From the NCBI GenBank assembly GCA_023387965.1, contig JAEWHE010000015.1:1-64000 (forward strand): a DNA stretch of 64,000 bases. The letters run 5' to 3'. The notes under the pieces are model-generated. The model was not told the DNA's origin, did no database searches, and worked only from the letters and a program-made list of their open reading frames with translations. Position numbers and translations under genes: made by a program. Each line of letters opens with the position of its first letter. The first letter of the stretch is position 1. Below, piece after piece: positions 34,606 through 43,593 of the stretch. Source of the stretch: Bacteroidota bacterium. GTDB lineage: Bacteria > Bacteroidota > Bacteroidia > Flavobacteriales > Flavobacteriaceae.

Positions 34606-37600
34606 TTAGTTGAGCTTAAAATTCACTTGCAATTTTTCAAGTTCATTCAGCAGTTCACCCGAAATATTGATTTTCAGCTTTCGGCTTGGCATTGAAAGAT
34701 AAGTGATCACTTTTGTTTCTTCCACAACTGTTGGAACAATCACAGCATTTTCGATCAATTCATCTTCCGGATTTTCTTCCATAACTTCTGTTTCAGGAAT
34801 TTCTTCGAAAACTTCTCTGGTAATTTTTTCAGTTTCTAATACCTCAAATGTTACGTTGTGTTCGCCACGATTTTTTTGAAAAATTTCGTTCAACTGGCTA
34901 ATCATTTCCGACTGTAATTCTTTGATGTTCAAATGGATGATTAACTTTTTTGCGAAAGCGGCCATAATATCCTGCAACTGCTTCACCTCAATAAATTGAA
35001 TTCTCGGATCGCCTTTTTTTCCGGTTTCGGCGTTAGCCCAACCTTCACGAACCAAAATTTTGAAAAACGTAAAATTATTCGGAATCAAGAAATGACGGAA
35101 CTTTAAATATTCTTCCCCAAAAATCCTGAATTCGCACGACTCGTCGTAACCTTCCAACACAAAAGTTGCCCAACCTTTGTTTTGCTTTGTCACTCTGTGT
35201 TGAACGTCAGTAATGATTCCGCCGAAACTCACATTTTTGTTTACGTGTTGCTCCAGATTTTTAAGCGATTCCAGTTTCGTTGGACAAAAATATTTCATTT
35301 CAAATCGGTAATCGTCCAAAGGATGTCCGGAAATATAAATCCCAACAACTTCTTTTTCCTTCGCCAATTTTTCCATCGTGCTCCATTCTTCGCAAGACGG
35401 CACAACCGGTTCCGGAATTTCCACTTCACTGGCTTCGCCAAAAAGACTCACCTGCGCAGAATTTTCATTTTCCTGAAATTTCGATCCGTATCGCATTGCC
35501 TTTTCAAAAAACATTCCGCCTTCGCCGTCGTTATGGAAATATTGAGCTCTATGTGTATTTTCGAAACAGTCAAAACCTCCCGCATACGCGAGATTTTCAA
35601 TTGCTTTTTTGTTTGCGGCACGAAGATCAATTCGTTTCGCCAAATCAAAAATCGACTTGTATTTTCCTTTAGTTCTGTTTTCCACGATCGTCTGAACCGC
35701 TCCAGAACCAACGCCTTTAATCGCTCCCATTCCAAAACGAACCGCATAATTTTCGTTTACGGTAAATTTATGGAACGACTCGTTTACGTCTGGACCCAAA
35801 ACCTGAAGTCCCATTCGTTTGCATTCTTCCATAAAAAACGTCACCTGCTTAATGTCGCTCATGTTGTTGGAAAGAACCGCAGCCATGTATTCGGCAGGAT
35901 AATGCGCTTTTAAATAAGCGGTTTGGTAGGCAATCCAAGCGTAACAAGTGGAGTGGGATTTGTTGAAGGCGTAACTCGCGAACGCTTCCCAATCTTTCCA
36001 AATTTTGTCCAATTTTACCGCGTCGTGACCGTTTGCAACCGCTTGATCGATGAATTTGGATTTCATCTTGTCCAAAACTTCCTTCTGTTTTTTTCCCATC
36101 GCCTTTCGCAAAACATCGGCATCACCTTTGGAAAAGTTGGCCAGTTTTTGCGACAGAAGCATTACCTGTTCCTGATAAACGGTAATTCCGTAGGTTTCGC
36201 CAAGGTATTCTTCGCAAGCATCTAGATCGTAGGTAATTTCTTCCTCGCCATTTTTTCTTCGAACGAAGGAAGGAATGTACTCCAAAGGTCCTGGACGATA
36301 CAATGCATTCATCGCAATCAAATCCCCGAAAACCGTTGGCTTCAGCTCCTTCATGTATTTCTGCATTCCGGGAGATTCGTATTGGAAAATCCCCACAGTT
36401 TCGCCTCGTTGGAACAGTTCGTATGTTTTTTCGTCGTCAATTGGGAACGTATCCGGATCCAGTTGAATTCCGGTTCGGTATTTTACCAATTTAACGGTAT
36501 CTTTTATTAAGGTAAGGGTTTTCAAACCCAAGAAATCCATCTTCAGCAATCCAGCACTTTCAGCAACCGAGTTGTCAAATTGTGTGACATAAAGTTCCGA
36601 ATCTTTCGCGGTGGTAACCGGAACGAAATTTGTGATATCGTCTGGCGTGATGATTACCCCACAAGCGTGAATTCCGGTATTTCGCAGCGAACCTTCCAAT
36701 ACTTTTGCCTGCTGAATGGTTTCTCCCGCCAAATCTTCGGCTTTAGCAATGGCAATCAATTCTTTTACACGATCAAATTCATCCGAAGATTTCAACGCCT
36801 TTCGAACTTCGTTTTCTTCTTCGGCTAAAAATCGGGCAAGATTCCACTTCGATGGCATCATCCCCGGAATCAATTTTGCTATTTTATCGGCTTCAAAAAG
36901 AGGCAAGTCCAAAACCCTCGCGGTATCTCGAATAGCCGATTTTGTTGCCATTTTTCCGTAAGTGATAATTTGCGCAACCTGATTTTTTCCGTATTTGTTG
37001 ATTACGTATTCCATGACGCGACCTCGACCTTCATCATCAAAATCAATATCAATATCGGGCATCGACACACGATCCGGATTCAGGAAACGCTCAAAAAGCA
37101 AATCGTATTTAATAGGATCGATGTTGGTGATTCCCAAACAATACGCAACGGCAGAACCTGCTGCAGAACCACGACCTGGGCCTACAGAAACGTCCATTTT
37201 TCGGGCTTCGGCAATAAAATCTTGGACAATTAAAAAATAGCCTGGATAACCGGAGTTGGAAATGGTAAGCAACTCAAAATCGAGACGTTCCTGGATGTCT
37301 GGAGTGATTTCCGCGTATCGTTTTGCGGCACCAACCATTGTCAGATGTCGTAAATAATTATTTTCACCACGAACGCCGTTGTCCAAATCGTCTTCAGCAA
37401 CACGAAACTCTTGCGGAATATCGAATTTTGGAAGCAAGACGTCACGGTACAACGAATACGCTTCTACTTTATCGACAATTTCCTGGATGTTGATAATGGC
37501 ATCGGGCAAATCGCGAAACAACGATTTCATCTCGTCCTGCGACTTGAAATAATATTCCTGATTGGGCAAACCGTAGCGGTAACCACGACCTCGACCAATT

Positions 37601-39117
37601 GGCGTGGCTTGTTTTTCGCCATCTTTCACACACAACAAAATGTCGTGAGCGTTTGCATCTTCTTTGGAAATATAATAGGTATTGTTGGAGGCAACAAGCT
37701 TCACGTCGAATTTCCGTGCAAGCGAAATCAACGTTTGATTCACGCGATTTTCATCTTCTTGATTGTGGCGCATGATTTCGATATAAAAATCATTTCCGAA
37801 CAAATCTTTCCACCAAATCAACGCTTCTTCGGCTTGTTTTTCGCCGACATTTAAAATTTTCCCAGGAATTTCGCCGTATAGATTTCCAGAAAGTACAATG
37901 AGATCCTCCTTGTACTTTTCGACTACATTTTTGTCAATTCTTGGTACGTAATAAAATCCTTCGGTAAAAGCGATGGACGTCATTTTTGCCAAATTATGGT
38001 AGCCTTTTTTATTTTTTGCCAAAAAGACAACTTGGTAACCATTGTCCTTTTTCGTGCGGTCTTTGTGGTCGTCACAAATATTAAACGTACAGCCCACGAT
38101 CGGTTTCACGACAGTTTCCTGAGGTTCTTCGCCGTTTTCAATTGCTGCATTATTTTTGGCTTCCGCCGATTTGTTATGGTTGAAAACAGCACTCACAAAC
38201 TGAAAGGCACCCATCATGTTTCCCGTATCCGTCATGGCAACGGCAGGCATTTTGAATTTCACGGCAGCTTTCAACAAATCATTCACACCAATTGTGGATT
38301 GCAGCACGGAAAATTGCGAATGGTTGTGCAAATGCGCAAAAAATGCGTTCCCTAAATCGGCAAGCGTTTCTTGAGAAACCTTTGTAGTACCGGTTGGTTG
38401 GGTTTTTTGAAGGCGTTTTCTAATTTCATCCGAAGCACCTTTTAAGTTGATGTGTTTCAGTCCGATGAGCTGAATTTCCATCGGATTTTGTTCGGAGAAA
38501 TTTTTGAAATAGTCTGCCGGAACATCCAATTGCTCTTTTGTAAAAGCTTGACGACGAACTAATTCCAAGAAACATCTTGTGGTAGCCTCCACGTCGGCAG
38601 TTGCGTTGTGGGCTTCCGCAAAAGGGACATGGAAAAGAAATTGGTGCAATTCCGTCAACGTCGGAAGTTTGAATTTTCCACCTCGTCCTCCGGGAAGTTG
38701 CAATAATTCTGCCGTATATTCCGTACAAGTGTCTAAAACAGGCATTTCCGTCAAACGGTTCGCGACACCCGAACGGTAGAACTCGCTTCCCATGATGTTG
38801 ACATCAAAGCCCACATTTTGCCCGACAATAAATTTCGATTTCGATAAAGCGATGTTGAATTTTTCCAAAACATCTGCCAACGGAATGCCTTGCTCTTCCG
38901 CCAATTCTGTAGAAATTCCATGGATACGTTCCGCATCATACGGAATATTGAAACCTTCCGGTTTTACCAAATAATCCTGATGTTCCACAAGATTCCCCAT
39001 ATCGTCGTGCAATTGCCACGCAATTTGGATACATCTTGGCCAGTTGTCAGTATCGGTAATTGGAGCGTCCCAACGCTTTGGAAGTCCCGTAGTTTCGGTA
39101 TCGAATATTAAATACAT
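34606..39117 (-). CDS. dnaE: DNA polymerase III alpha subunit with N-terminal DnaQ-like exonuclease
   Basis: Main replicative polymerase, 1503 residues. Residues 1-190 form a DEDDh exonuclease: DTETTGL (D6, E8), QNVGFDVN (D105) and HNATADVEAT (H170, D175). The PHP domain starts with HLHNHS (262-267). The polymerase core has GPGRGSAAGS (646-655) and the catalytic PDIDIDFDDE (687-696). Helix-hairpin-helix and OB-fold regions follow (NVSFGGIITDVQHRV). The last 130 or so residues are a Glu/Val-rich tail. Ordinary DnaE is about 1160 residues with proofreading in a separate DnaQ; here both are fused in one chain. Confidence 0.96.
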   Translation of the reverse strand: MYLIFDTETTGLPKRWDAPITDTDNWPRCIQIAWQLHDDMGNLVEHQDYLVKPEGFNIPYDAERIHGISTELAEEQGIPLADVLEKFNIALSKSKFIVGQNVGFDVNIMGSEFYRSGVANRLTEMPVLDTCTEYTAELLQLPGGRGGKFKLPTLTELHQFLFHVPFAEAHNATADVEATTRCFLELVRRQAFTKEQLDVPADYFKNFSEQNPMEIQLIGLKHINLKGASDEIRKRLQKTQPTGTTKVSQETLADLGNAFFAHLHNHSQFSVLQSTIGVNDLLKAAVKFKMPAVAMTDTGNMMGAFQFVSAVFNHNKSAEAKNNAAIENGEEPQETVVKPIVGCTFNICDDHKDRTKKDNGYQVVFLAKNKKGYHNLAKMTSIAFTEGFYYVPRIDKNVVEKYKEDLIVLSGNLYGEIPGKILNVGEKQAEEALIWWKDLFGNDFYIEIMRHNQEDENRVNQTLISLARKFDVKLVASNNTYYISKEDANAHDILLCVKDGEKQATPIGRGRGYRYGLPNQEYYFKSQDEMKSLFRDLPDAIINIQEIVDKVEAYSLYRDVLLPKFDIPQEFRVAEDDLDNGVRGENNYLRHLTMVGAAKRYAEITPDIQERLDFELLTISNSGYPGYFLIVQDFIAEARKMDVSVGPGRGSAAGSAVAYCLGITNIDPIKYDLLFERFLNPDRVSMPDIDIDFDDEGRGRVMEYVINKYGKNQVAQIITYGKMATKSAIRDTARVLDLPLFEADKIAKLIPGMMPSKWNLARFLAEEENEVRKALKSSDEFDRVKELIAIAKAEDLAGETIQQAKVLEGSLRNTGIHACGVIITPDDITNFVPVTTAKDSELYVTQFDNSVAESAGLLKMDFLGLKTLTLIKDTVKLVKYRTGIQLDPDTFPIDDEKTYELFQRGETVGIFQYESPGMQKYMKELKPTVFGDLIAMNALYRPGPLEYIPSFVRRKNGEEEITYDLDACEEYLGETYGITVYQEQVMLLSQKLANFSKGDADVLRKAMGKKQKEVLDKMKSKFIDQAVANGHDAVKLDKIWKDWEAFASYAFNKSHSTCYAWIAYQTAYLKAHYPAEYMAAVLSNNMSDIKQVTFFMEECKRMGLQVLGPDVNESFHKFTVNENYAVRFGMGAIKGVGSGAVQTIVENRTKGKYKSIFDLAKRIDLRAANKKAIENLAYAGGFDCFENTHRAQYFHNDGEGGMFFEKAMRYGSKFQENENSAQVSLFGEASEVEIPEPVVPSCEEWSTMEKLAKEKEVVGIYISGHPLDDYRFEMKYFCPTKLESLKNLEQHVNKNVSFGGIITDVQHRVTKQNKGWATFVLEGYDESCEFRIFGEEYLKFRHFLIPNNFTFFKILVREGWANAETGKKGDPRIQFIEVKQLQDIMAAFAKKLIIHLNIKELQSEMISQLNEIFQKNRGEHNVTFEVLETEKITREVFEEIPETEVMEENPEDELIENAVIVPTVVEETKVITYLSMPSRKLKINISGELLNELEKLQVNFKLN

Positions 39118-39167
39118 GGCTAATTATCAGGGTTTTGAAAAAATTTTCGAGCAAGTTGTGCGAATGA

Positions 39168-39175
39168 CAAAAGTA
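39168..39175 (-). promoter_or_regulatory. -7 box upstream of dnaE
   Basis: Minus-strand TACTTTTG matches TAnnTTTG, about 50 bases before the ATG. No -33 box was found. Between this box and 39353 I see no other feature. Confidence 0.4.
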
Positions 39176-39353
39176 GTGCTTTTTTGTGGGTTTTGGAGGT
39201 GTGAGTTATTAACAGAAATAGCAAGACACTGAGAAACTTTTGATGAGTAAACTATTTTCAAGTCTTAAAATGTTTTCTTAGCGTTCTTAAAATCATCGAA
39301 ACATTTGTAATAGTTTTATTAAAAGATTCCAAAAAAATTGCGATCCTATAATG

Positions 39354-39734
39354 TCAAAAGTTCAATCGATCAGTAATCCATGCAACAAAAAAAACGCCTC
39401 CCATACTAAACAGGATAAAAGAAAAAACAAGAATCAATCCCCATGTTTTTTTCGCCATACTGTCATTCCGCCAGCGTCTGTGAAATTCTATAAATCGATT
39501 ATTTAGCATTTTGCCGTTAAAATAATCCAAAACAAAAAAAACTACTACCATTCCTAAATATTCAAGCGGAGTGTATTTTCGACTGATATCGTAAACTAAA
39601 ATCATAAATAAGGTGTAAAGATTTAGAATGATTGAAAATTGGCAACCTGTGACGCTAACAATAGCTCTTTCATAATCTTTAGTAAAATTTAGATCCGCAA
39701 TTCTATAGTACATGTATTCAAAAAAAGTTTTCAT
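39354..39734 (-). CDS. Small membrane protein, paralogue of its neighbour
   Basis: 126 residues with three hydrophobic segments: about residues 33-50, 57-72 and 98-120. It begins with the soluble stretch MKTFFEYMYYRIADLNF, identical to the first 17 residues of the next gene upstream. The whole proteins match at roughly 60% of positions without gaps, so this is a tandem duplication. A basic loop (RRWRNDSMAKK) lies before the last helix. I do not recognise a named family. Similar small proteins are scattered in Flavobacterium, but the role is unknown. Confidence 0.75.
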   Translation of the reverse strand: MKTFFEYMYYRIADLNFTKDYERAIVSVTGCQFSIILNLYTLFMILVYDISRKYTPLEYLGMVVVFFVLDYFNGKMLNNRFIEFHRRWRNDSMAKKTWGLILVFSFILFSMGGVFFVAWITDRLNF

Positions 39735-39751
39735 AAATTGTTTTAAGAACT

Positions 39752-40132
39752 TTAAAAGTTTAGCCTACCAGTAATCCATCCAGATATGAAAACGCCTCCA
39801 AGACTGAAGAATATAAATGTAAAAACTAACGCTAATCCCCATACTTTCTTGGATTTTCTATCTTTACCCCAACGTTTTTCAAATTCTTCGAATCTGTTTT
39901 TTAATAGTTTGGTGTTTAGATAATCTAAAATAAAAAAGGTTGTTGTTATTCCAAGAAATTCAATAATAGTAAATTTTCTTTTTTCATCCCACAATAAAAT
40001 TGTTGTCGTACTATAAATATTTAGTATGTATCCCAGCTGAGAGCCCGACACGCTAATTATAGCCCGTTCATAGTCTCTGCTAAAATTTAGATCAGCAATT
40101 CTGTAGTACATGTATTCAAAAAAAGTTTTCAT
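39752..40132 (-). CDS. Small membrane protein, paralogue of its neighbour
   Basis: 126 residues, the same three-segment layout as its neighbour, and the same MKTFFEYMYYRIADLNF opening and GWITGRLNF ending. The central part (ILNIYSTTTILLWDEKRKFTIIEF) has diverged most, while both ends are kept. Seventeen bases separate the two genes, so they are probably co-transcribed. Function unknown. Confidence 0.75.
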   Translation of the reverse strand: MKTFFEYMYYRIADLNFSRDYERAIISVSGSQLGYILNIYSTTTILLWDEKRKFTIIEFLGITTTFFILDYLNTKLLKNRFEEFEKRWGKDRKSKKVWGLALVFTFIFFSLGGVFISGWITGRLNF

Positions 40133-40263
40133 AAATTATTCTGACCTTTATCCAGTTTTTATCAAATTCGATATTAGTGCCCTTTTAAATTTATAGGATT
40201 TTGGAAATATATGGATTTTTTCTGTAGAGTTATTCCAACGATTTATTTTTTAAATTATTTCCC

Positions 40264-40290
40264 ATAAAAAAACCACGCATTTGCGTGGCT
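40264..40290 (-). terminator. Terminator of the RRM gene
   Basis: Minus-strand stem GCCACGC / GCGTGGT around AAAT followed by seven T, 27 bases after the stop codon. Confidence 0.8.
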
Positions 40291-40316
40291 TGTATTTTTT
40301 TCGATATTTCTAACGA

Positions 40317-40658
40317 TTAATATTCGTTACGGTTTCTGTTATATCCTCCGTTATCGCGGTCGTTTCTTCTAAAATCACCACCACGGTTGTTGTTAAAAGG
40401 TCTTCTTTCTCCTTGTGGTTTCGGTTCTGATTTGTTTACCACTACAGCACGACCTTGCATGTTCGATCCGTTTAAAGCTTCAATCGCTTTTAACGCCTCA
40501 TCGTCGTTTGGCATTTCAACAAATCCAAAGCCTTTGCTTCTCCCTGTTACTTTGTCTGTTACGATTTTTACAGAGTCAACCGCTCCATAAGCCTCGAAAG
40601 ACTCTCTTAAATCTGCTTCCTCCATTCTAAAGGGAAGGCTTCCAACGAAAATATTCAT
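40317..40658 (-). CDS. RNA-binding protein with one RRM domain
   Basis: 113 residues. The RRM occupies residues 1-80: RNP2 is NIFVGSLPF and RNP1 is RSKGFGFVEM. An Arg/Gly/Asn-rich tail (RGGDFRRNDRDNGGYNRNRNEY) follows, typical of the small glycine-rich RNA-binding proteins of Bacteroidota and cyanobacteria. It probably binds single-stranded RNA, perhaps in cold adaptation; the target is unknown. Confidence 0.93.
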   Translation of the reverse strand: MNIFVGSLPFRMEEADLRESFEAYGAVDSVKIVTDKVTGRSKGFGFVEMPNDDEALKAIEALNGSNMQGRAVVVNKSEPKPQGERRPFNNNRGGDFRRNDRDNGGYNRNRNEY

Positions 40659-40757
40659 ATTAAAAAAATTATAGTTAAAACAAATGTATGTTTTTTATTT
40701 TTATGAAAATAGATAAAAAAATTATTTTAATCGATATATTTTCAATATATTATAACT

Positions 40758-41219
40758 TTATTCAACAACACCGCTAACAATTGGAATTTTGTAAAAAACA
40801 CCTCTTTGAAAATTCACATTGGTAGTATCAGTAGTTGATGGAGCATTAAAATAAAACTTTCCGGTTACGGTTCCTTCTTCAATTTTTTCAATGGTAATTT
40901 GACCGTCGCCGCTTCCTGATCCAGTAGTAAAGATTTCTGACAACCCATCAGCTTCATAAGAATAGGTGGCGGTATTATCAACTCCGGTTCCTAACGTGTA
41001 AACGCCAGGAGTAACTCCTGAAGTTTTTAATTTTAAAATTTCAAATGGCGTATAACCTTCAATTACCATCGAACCATCAGCGATTGAAGCTGTAAAATCT
41101 GAAGCACGCCAATGTGTTCCGTCTAAATTTGCCTGAAATCCCGGATTGCTAAAACTGGCATCGTTTTCGCACGAAGCTAAAGTAATGGCTACAATAAATA
41201 GGGCAAAAAACTTTTTCAT
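40758..41219 (-). CDS. Lipoprotein, DUF6252-like
   Basis: 153 residues. MKKFFALFIVAITLASCENDAS is a lipoprotein signal with lipobox LASC. The mature part starts FQANLDGTHWRASDF and shows beta-strand-rich Thr/Gly sequence ending GVFYKIPIVSGVVE. FQANxDGxxWxA is the pattern I associate with DUF6252 lipoproteins in flavobacteria. Function unknown. Divergent from rpsP with 227 bases between. Confidence 0.75.
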   Translation of the reverse strand: MKKFFALFIVAITLASCENDASFSNPGFQANLDGTHWRASDFTASIADGSMVIEGYTPFEILKLKTSGVTPGVYTLGTGVDNTATYSYEADGLSEIFTTGSGSGDGQITIEKIEEGTVTGKFYFNAPSTTDTTNVNFQRGVFYKIPIVSGVVE

Positions 41220-41389
41220 AAATATAATAGGTAGAAATTTATTTTTAATTATGTCTTGACAAAAATAGGTTTTTATAAGACACGTGCTAATTTATTTTAA
41301 AAAAAAAAGAAAAACAACAATTGAATGGTAACAAGTCTTGAGGTTTTAATAATTTTTTGAAGCAGAGTAGTTTGTGTGAGAAACTTTTG

Positions 41390-41397
41390 TATATTTG
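41390..41397 (+). promoter_or_regulatory. -7 box of the rpsP-rimM transcript
   Basis: TATATTTG followed by CACCC matches the strong Bacteroidota -7 pattern, 49 bases before the rpsP ATG. The nearest upstream TTTG is only 15 bases away, too close for a standard -33. Confidence 0.55.
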
Positions 41398-41446
41398 CAC
41401 CCTTAATTAATAGAGGTCGTGCACCTCAAAATTTAATCATACGATT

Positions 41447-42013
41447 ATGTCTGTAAAAATTAGATTACAAAGACACGGTAAAAAAGGAAAACCTTTTTAC
41501 TGGGTTGTAGCGGCAGATGCTCGCTCAAAAAGAGATGGTAAATTCTTGGAAAAAATCGGAACTTACAATCCAAACACAAACCCTGCAACTATCGATTTAG
41601 ATATCGAAAGCGCTGCAAAATGGTTGCACAATGGTGCTCAACCAACTGATACTGCGAGAGCAATCCTTTCTTACAAAGGAGCTTTGTTGAAACACCACCT
41701 TGACGGAGGAGTTCGCAAAGGAGCTTTGACTCAAGAGCAAGCTGACGAAAAATTGGCTAAATGGCTTGACGAAAAAGCAGGAAAAGTTGACGCTAAAAAA
41801 GACAACCTTTCTACTTCTAAAGCAGATGCAAAAGCAAAAGCTCTTGCTGCTGAGAAAAAAGTAAACGAAGATCGTATTGCTGCTGCTAAACAAGCAGAAG
41901 CTGATGCTGCAAAAGCTGACGAGCCAGCAGTTGAAGAAGAAGTTGCTGACGTAGAAGCTACTACTGAAGAAGCTCCTGCAACTGAAGAAAACAACGAGGA
42001 AACTCAGGCTTAA
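41447..42013 (+). CDS. rpsP: 30S ribosomal protein S16 with long C-terminal extension
   Basis: Small-subunit assembly protein. The S16 core is residues 1-85: SVKIRLQRHGKKGKPFYWVVAADAR, KFLEKIGTYNPNTNP and GAQPTDTARAIL. A further 100 residues rich in Ala, Lys and Glu follow, ending EEAPATEENNEETQA. That tail is absent from the E. coli protein (82 residues) but usual in Bacteroidota. Thirteen bases separate it from rimM, a classic pair. Confidence 0.97.
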   Translation: MSVKIRLQRHGKKGKPFYWVVAADARSKRDGKFLEKIGTYNPNTNPATIDLDIESAAKWLHNGAQPTDTARAILSYKGALLKHHLDGGVRKGALTQEQADEKLAKWLDEKAGKVDAKKDNLSTSKADAKAKALAAEKKVNEDRIAAAKQAEADAAKADEPAVEEEVADVEATTEEAPATEENNEETQA

Positions 42014-42026
42014 TTATTTTGCGATA

Positions 42027-42551
42027 ATGCATAAAGAAGATTGTTTCTATTTAGGTAAAATCGCGAAAAAATTTAGTTTCAAGGGCGAAGTTTTAGTGTA
42101 TTTGGACACGGACGAACCCGAATTATACGAAAATCTGGAATCAGTGTTTGTCGAATGTGGCAAACATCTGGTTCCTTTTTTTATTGAAAACAGTTCGCTT
42201 CACAAAAACGACTTTCTTCGAGTGCGTTTTGAAGATGTGAACTCCGAAGCCGAAGCCGACGAAATTGTAGGCAACGCAATTTACCTACCTTTAAATATGT
42301 TGCCAAAACTTTCGGGCAACAAATTTTATTTCCACGAAGTGATTGGATTCCAGGTGGAAGACAAGCGTTTAGGAAACGTTGGAATCATCCAGTCAATCAA
42401 CGATTCAACCGCTCAACCTTTGTTTGAGGTACTAAAAGGAAAAACCGAAATTCTGATCCCAATGATTGACCATTTTTTGGTGAAAATTGACCGCGAAAAC
42501 AAAAAAGTGGTAATGGATTTGCCAGAAGGATTGATCGAGATGTATCTTTAA
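42027..42551 (+). CDS. rimM: Ribosome maturation factor RimM
   Basis: Assists 16S rRNA processing and binds S19 in the 30S head. 174 residues. The N-terminal RimM domain has YLGKIAKKFSFKGEVLVYL; the C-terminal PRC-barrel has GFQVEDKRLGNVGIIQSIND and KTEILIPMIDHFLVKIDRENK. Follows rpsP in the same transcript. Confidence 0.96.
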   Translation: MHKEDCFYLGKIAKKFSFKGEVLVYLDTDEPELYENLESVFVECGKHLVPFFIENSSLHKNDFLRVRFEDVNSEAEADEIVGNAIYLPLNMLPKLSGNKFYFHEVIGFQVEDKRLGNVGIIQSINDSTAQPLFEVLKGKTEILIPMIDHFLVKIDRENKKVVMDLPEGLIEMYL

Positions 42552-42559
42552 GGACAACT

Positions 42560-42664
42560 TAGATTGTTGGATTTTTAGACTTCTTAGACTTTCGCGATTT
42601 CTTTTCTCTTTTCTTTTCTCTATTCTCTATTTCTTACTACTCAATTCTAAAATCTCAATTCTAA
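42560..42664. repeat. Word-like repeats before trmN6
   Basis: The spacer contains TTAGATTG, TTAGACTTCTTAGACTTT and CTCAATTCTAAAATCTCAATTCTAAA: short similar words repeated every 10-14 bases, separated by a pyrimidine run. No gene. Confidence 0.5.
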
Positions 42665-42665
42665 A

Positions 42666-43373
42666 ATGTTTCAGTTCAAACAATTCTCCGTCAACCAAGA
42701 CCGTTGTGCGATGAAAATCGGGACTGATAGTGTTCTGTTGGGAGCTTGGTCGCCAATTCCGGAGAATGTTTTTAGTGTGTTGGATGTTGGAGCGGGAACG
42801 GGAATCATCGCTTTGATGATCGCGCAAAGAAGTTTTGCCGAACAAATCGATGCGTTGGAAATTGACGAAGATGCTTATGAACAAGCGGTAGAAAATTTTG
42901 AAAATTCACCTTGGAGCGATCGATTGTTTTGTTTTCATGCGGGTTTGGACGAATTTGTGGAAGAACCGGAAGATGAGTACGATTTGATTATTTCGAATCC
43001 GCCGTTTTATAGTGAGAATTATTCTTCGGGTGACGAAAAACGCGATCAAGCTCGTTTTAACGATGCCATGCCATTTGAAGAATTGATTGAAGCCGCCGCT
43101 TTGCTACTTTCAGAAAACGGAATTTTCTCTGTGATCATACCTTATAAAGAAGAAGAAAAATTCATTGCTTTAGCAAAGGAATGTGAATTGTTTCTGATGA
43201 AAATCACGCGCGTAAAAGGAACGCCAACAACCGAAATCAAGCGCAGTCTTTTGGCTTTTAGCCGATTTGAAACAGAAGATTTTTTGGTAGATGAATTGGT
43301 AATTGAAACTTCACGACATATTTATACAGAAGAATATATTGCTTTGACGAAGGATTTTTATTTGAAAATGTAA
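42666..43373 (+). CDS. trmN6: tRNA1(Val) (adenine(37)-N6)-methyltransferase
   Basis: SAM-dependent methyltransferase of the YfiC/TrmN6 family. 235 residues. Visible motifs: the substrate-side KQFSVNQDRCAMKIGTDSVL, the SAM-binding VLDVGAGTGIIALM, and the catalytic NPPF in DLIISNPPFYSEN. The C-terminus (RHIYTEEYIALTKDFYLKM) also matches the family. It may be independent of rimM, as a repeat-rich 114-base spacer intervenes. Confidence 0.93.
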   Translation: MFQFKQFSVNQDRCAMKIGTDSVLLGAWSPIPENVFSVLDVGAGTGIIALMIAQRSFAEQIDALEIDEDAYEQAVENFENSPWSDRLFCFHAGLDEFVEEPEDEYDLIISNPPFYSENYSSGDEKRDQARFNDAMPFEELIEAAALLLSENGIFSVIIPYKEEEKFIALAKECELFLMKITRVKGTPTTEIKRSLLAFSRFETEDFLVDELVIETSRHIYTEEYIALTKDFYLKM

Positions 43374-43392
43374 ACATCCGGTTTCCTTCGCA

Positions 43393-43486
43393 ATAGGAAT
43401 GGAAGTGGAAATCCTTTTTTGTTTTTTCTTTAGAAACAAAAAAGATTGAAACGGACAGCCCGGCCGTCCCGAAGCTTCGGGAGGAT
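43393..43486 (+). repeat. AGCGGA-box hairpin element, copy 6
   Basis: Box 1 GGAAGTGGAAATCC, stem TTTTTTGTTT / AAACAAAAAA, box 2 GATTGAAACGGACAGCCCGG, then the perfect 16-bp palindrome TCCCGAAGCTTCGGGA (43467-43482). It lies just 3' of trmN6. Confidence 0.75.
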
Positions 43487-43540
43487 TGCACAAAAAATTA
43501 AAAAACTACTCGAATTTGTTTTAATTTCCCGTGGATGTTT

Positions 43541-43572
43541 GTTGATTTGTTAGAAATGTTTAGCTATTTTTG
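43541..43572 (+). promoter_or_regulatory. Promoter of the acyl-CoA dehydrogenase gene
   Basis: GTTG at 43541-43544, a 20-nt spacer and TATTTTTG at 43565-43572, matching the Bacteroidota consensus, 21 bases before the ATG. Confidence 0.6.
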
Positions 43573-43593
43573 CGAAGACTTAAAAACTTAACA

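Noticed and set aside
34360..34695. 111-codon plus-strand frame between trxA and dnaE
   Set aside because: It runs through the repeat element and into the dnaE 3' end on the other strand; no motif and no signal.
35182..35913. 243-codon frame on the plus strand opposite dnaE
   Set aside because: It is fully antisense to the polymerase core, whose motifs are unambiguous. The translation is low-complexity Phe/Arg/His-rich as expected for a shadow frame.
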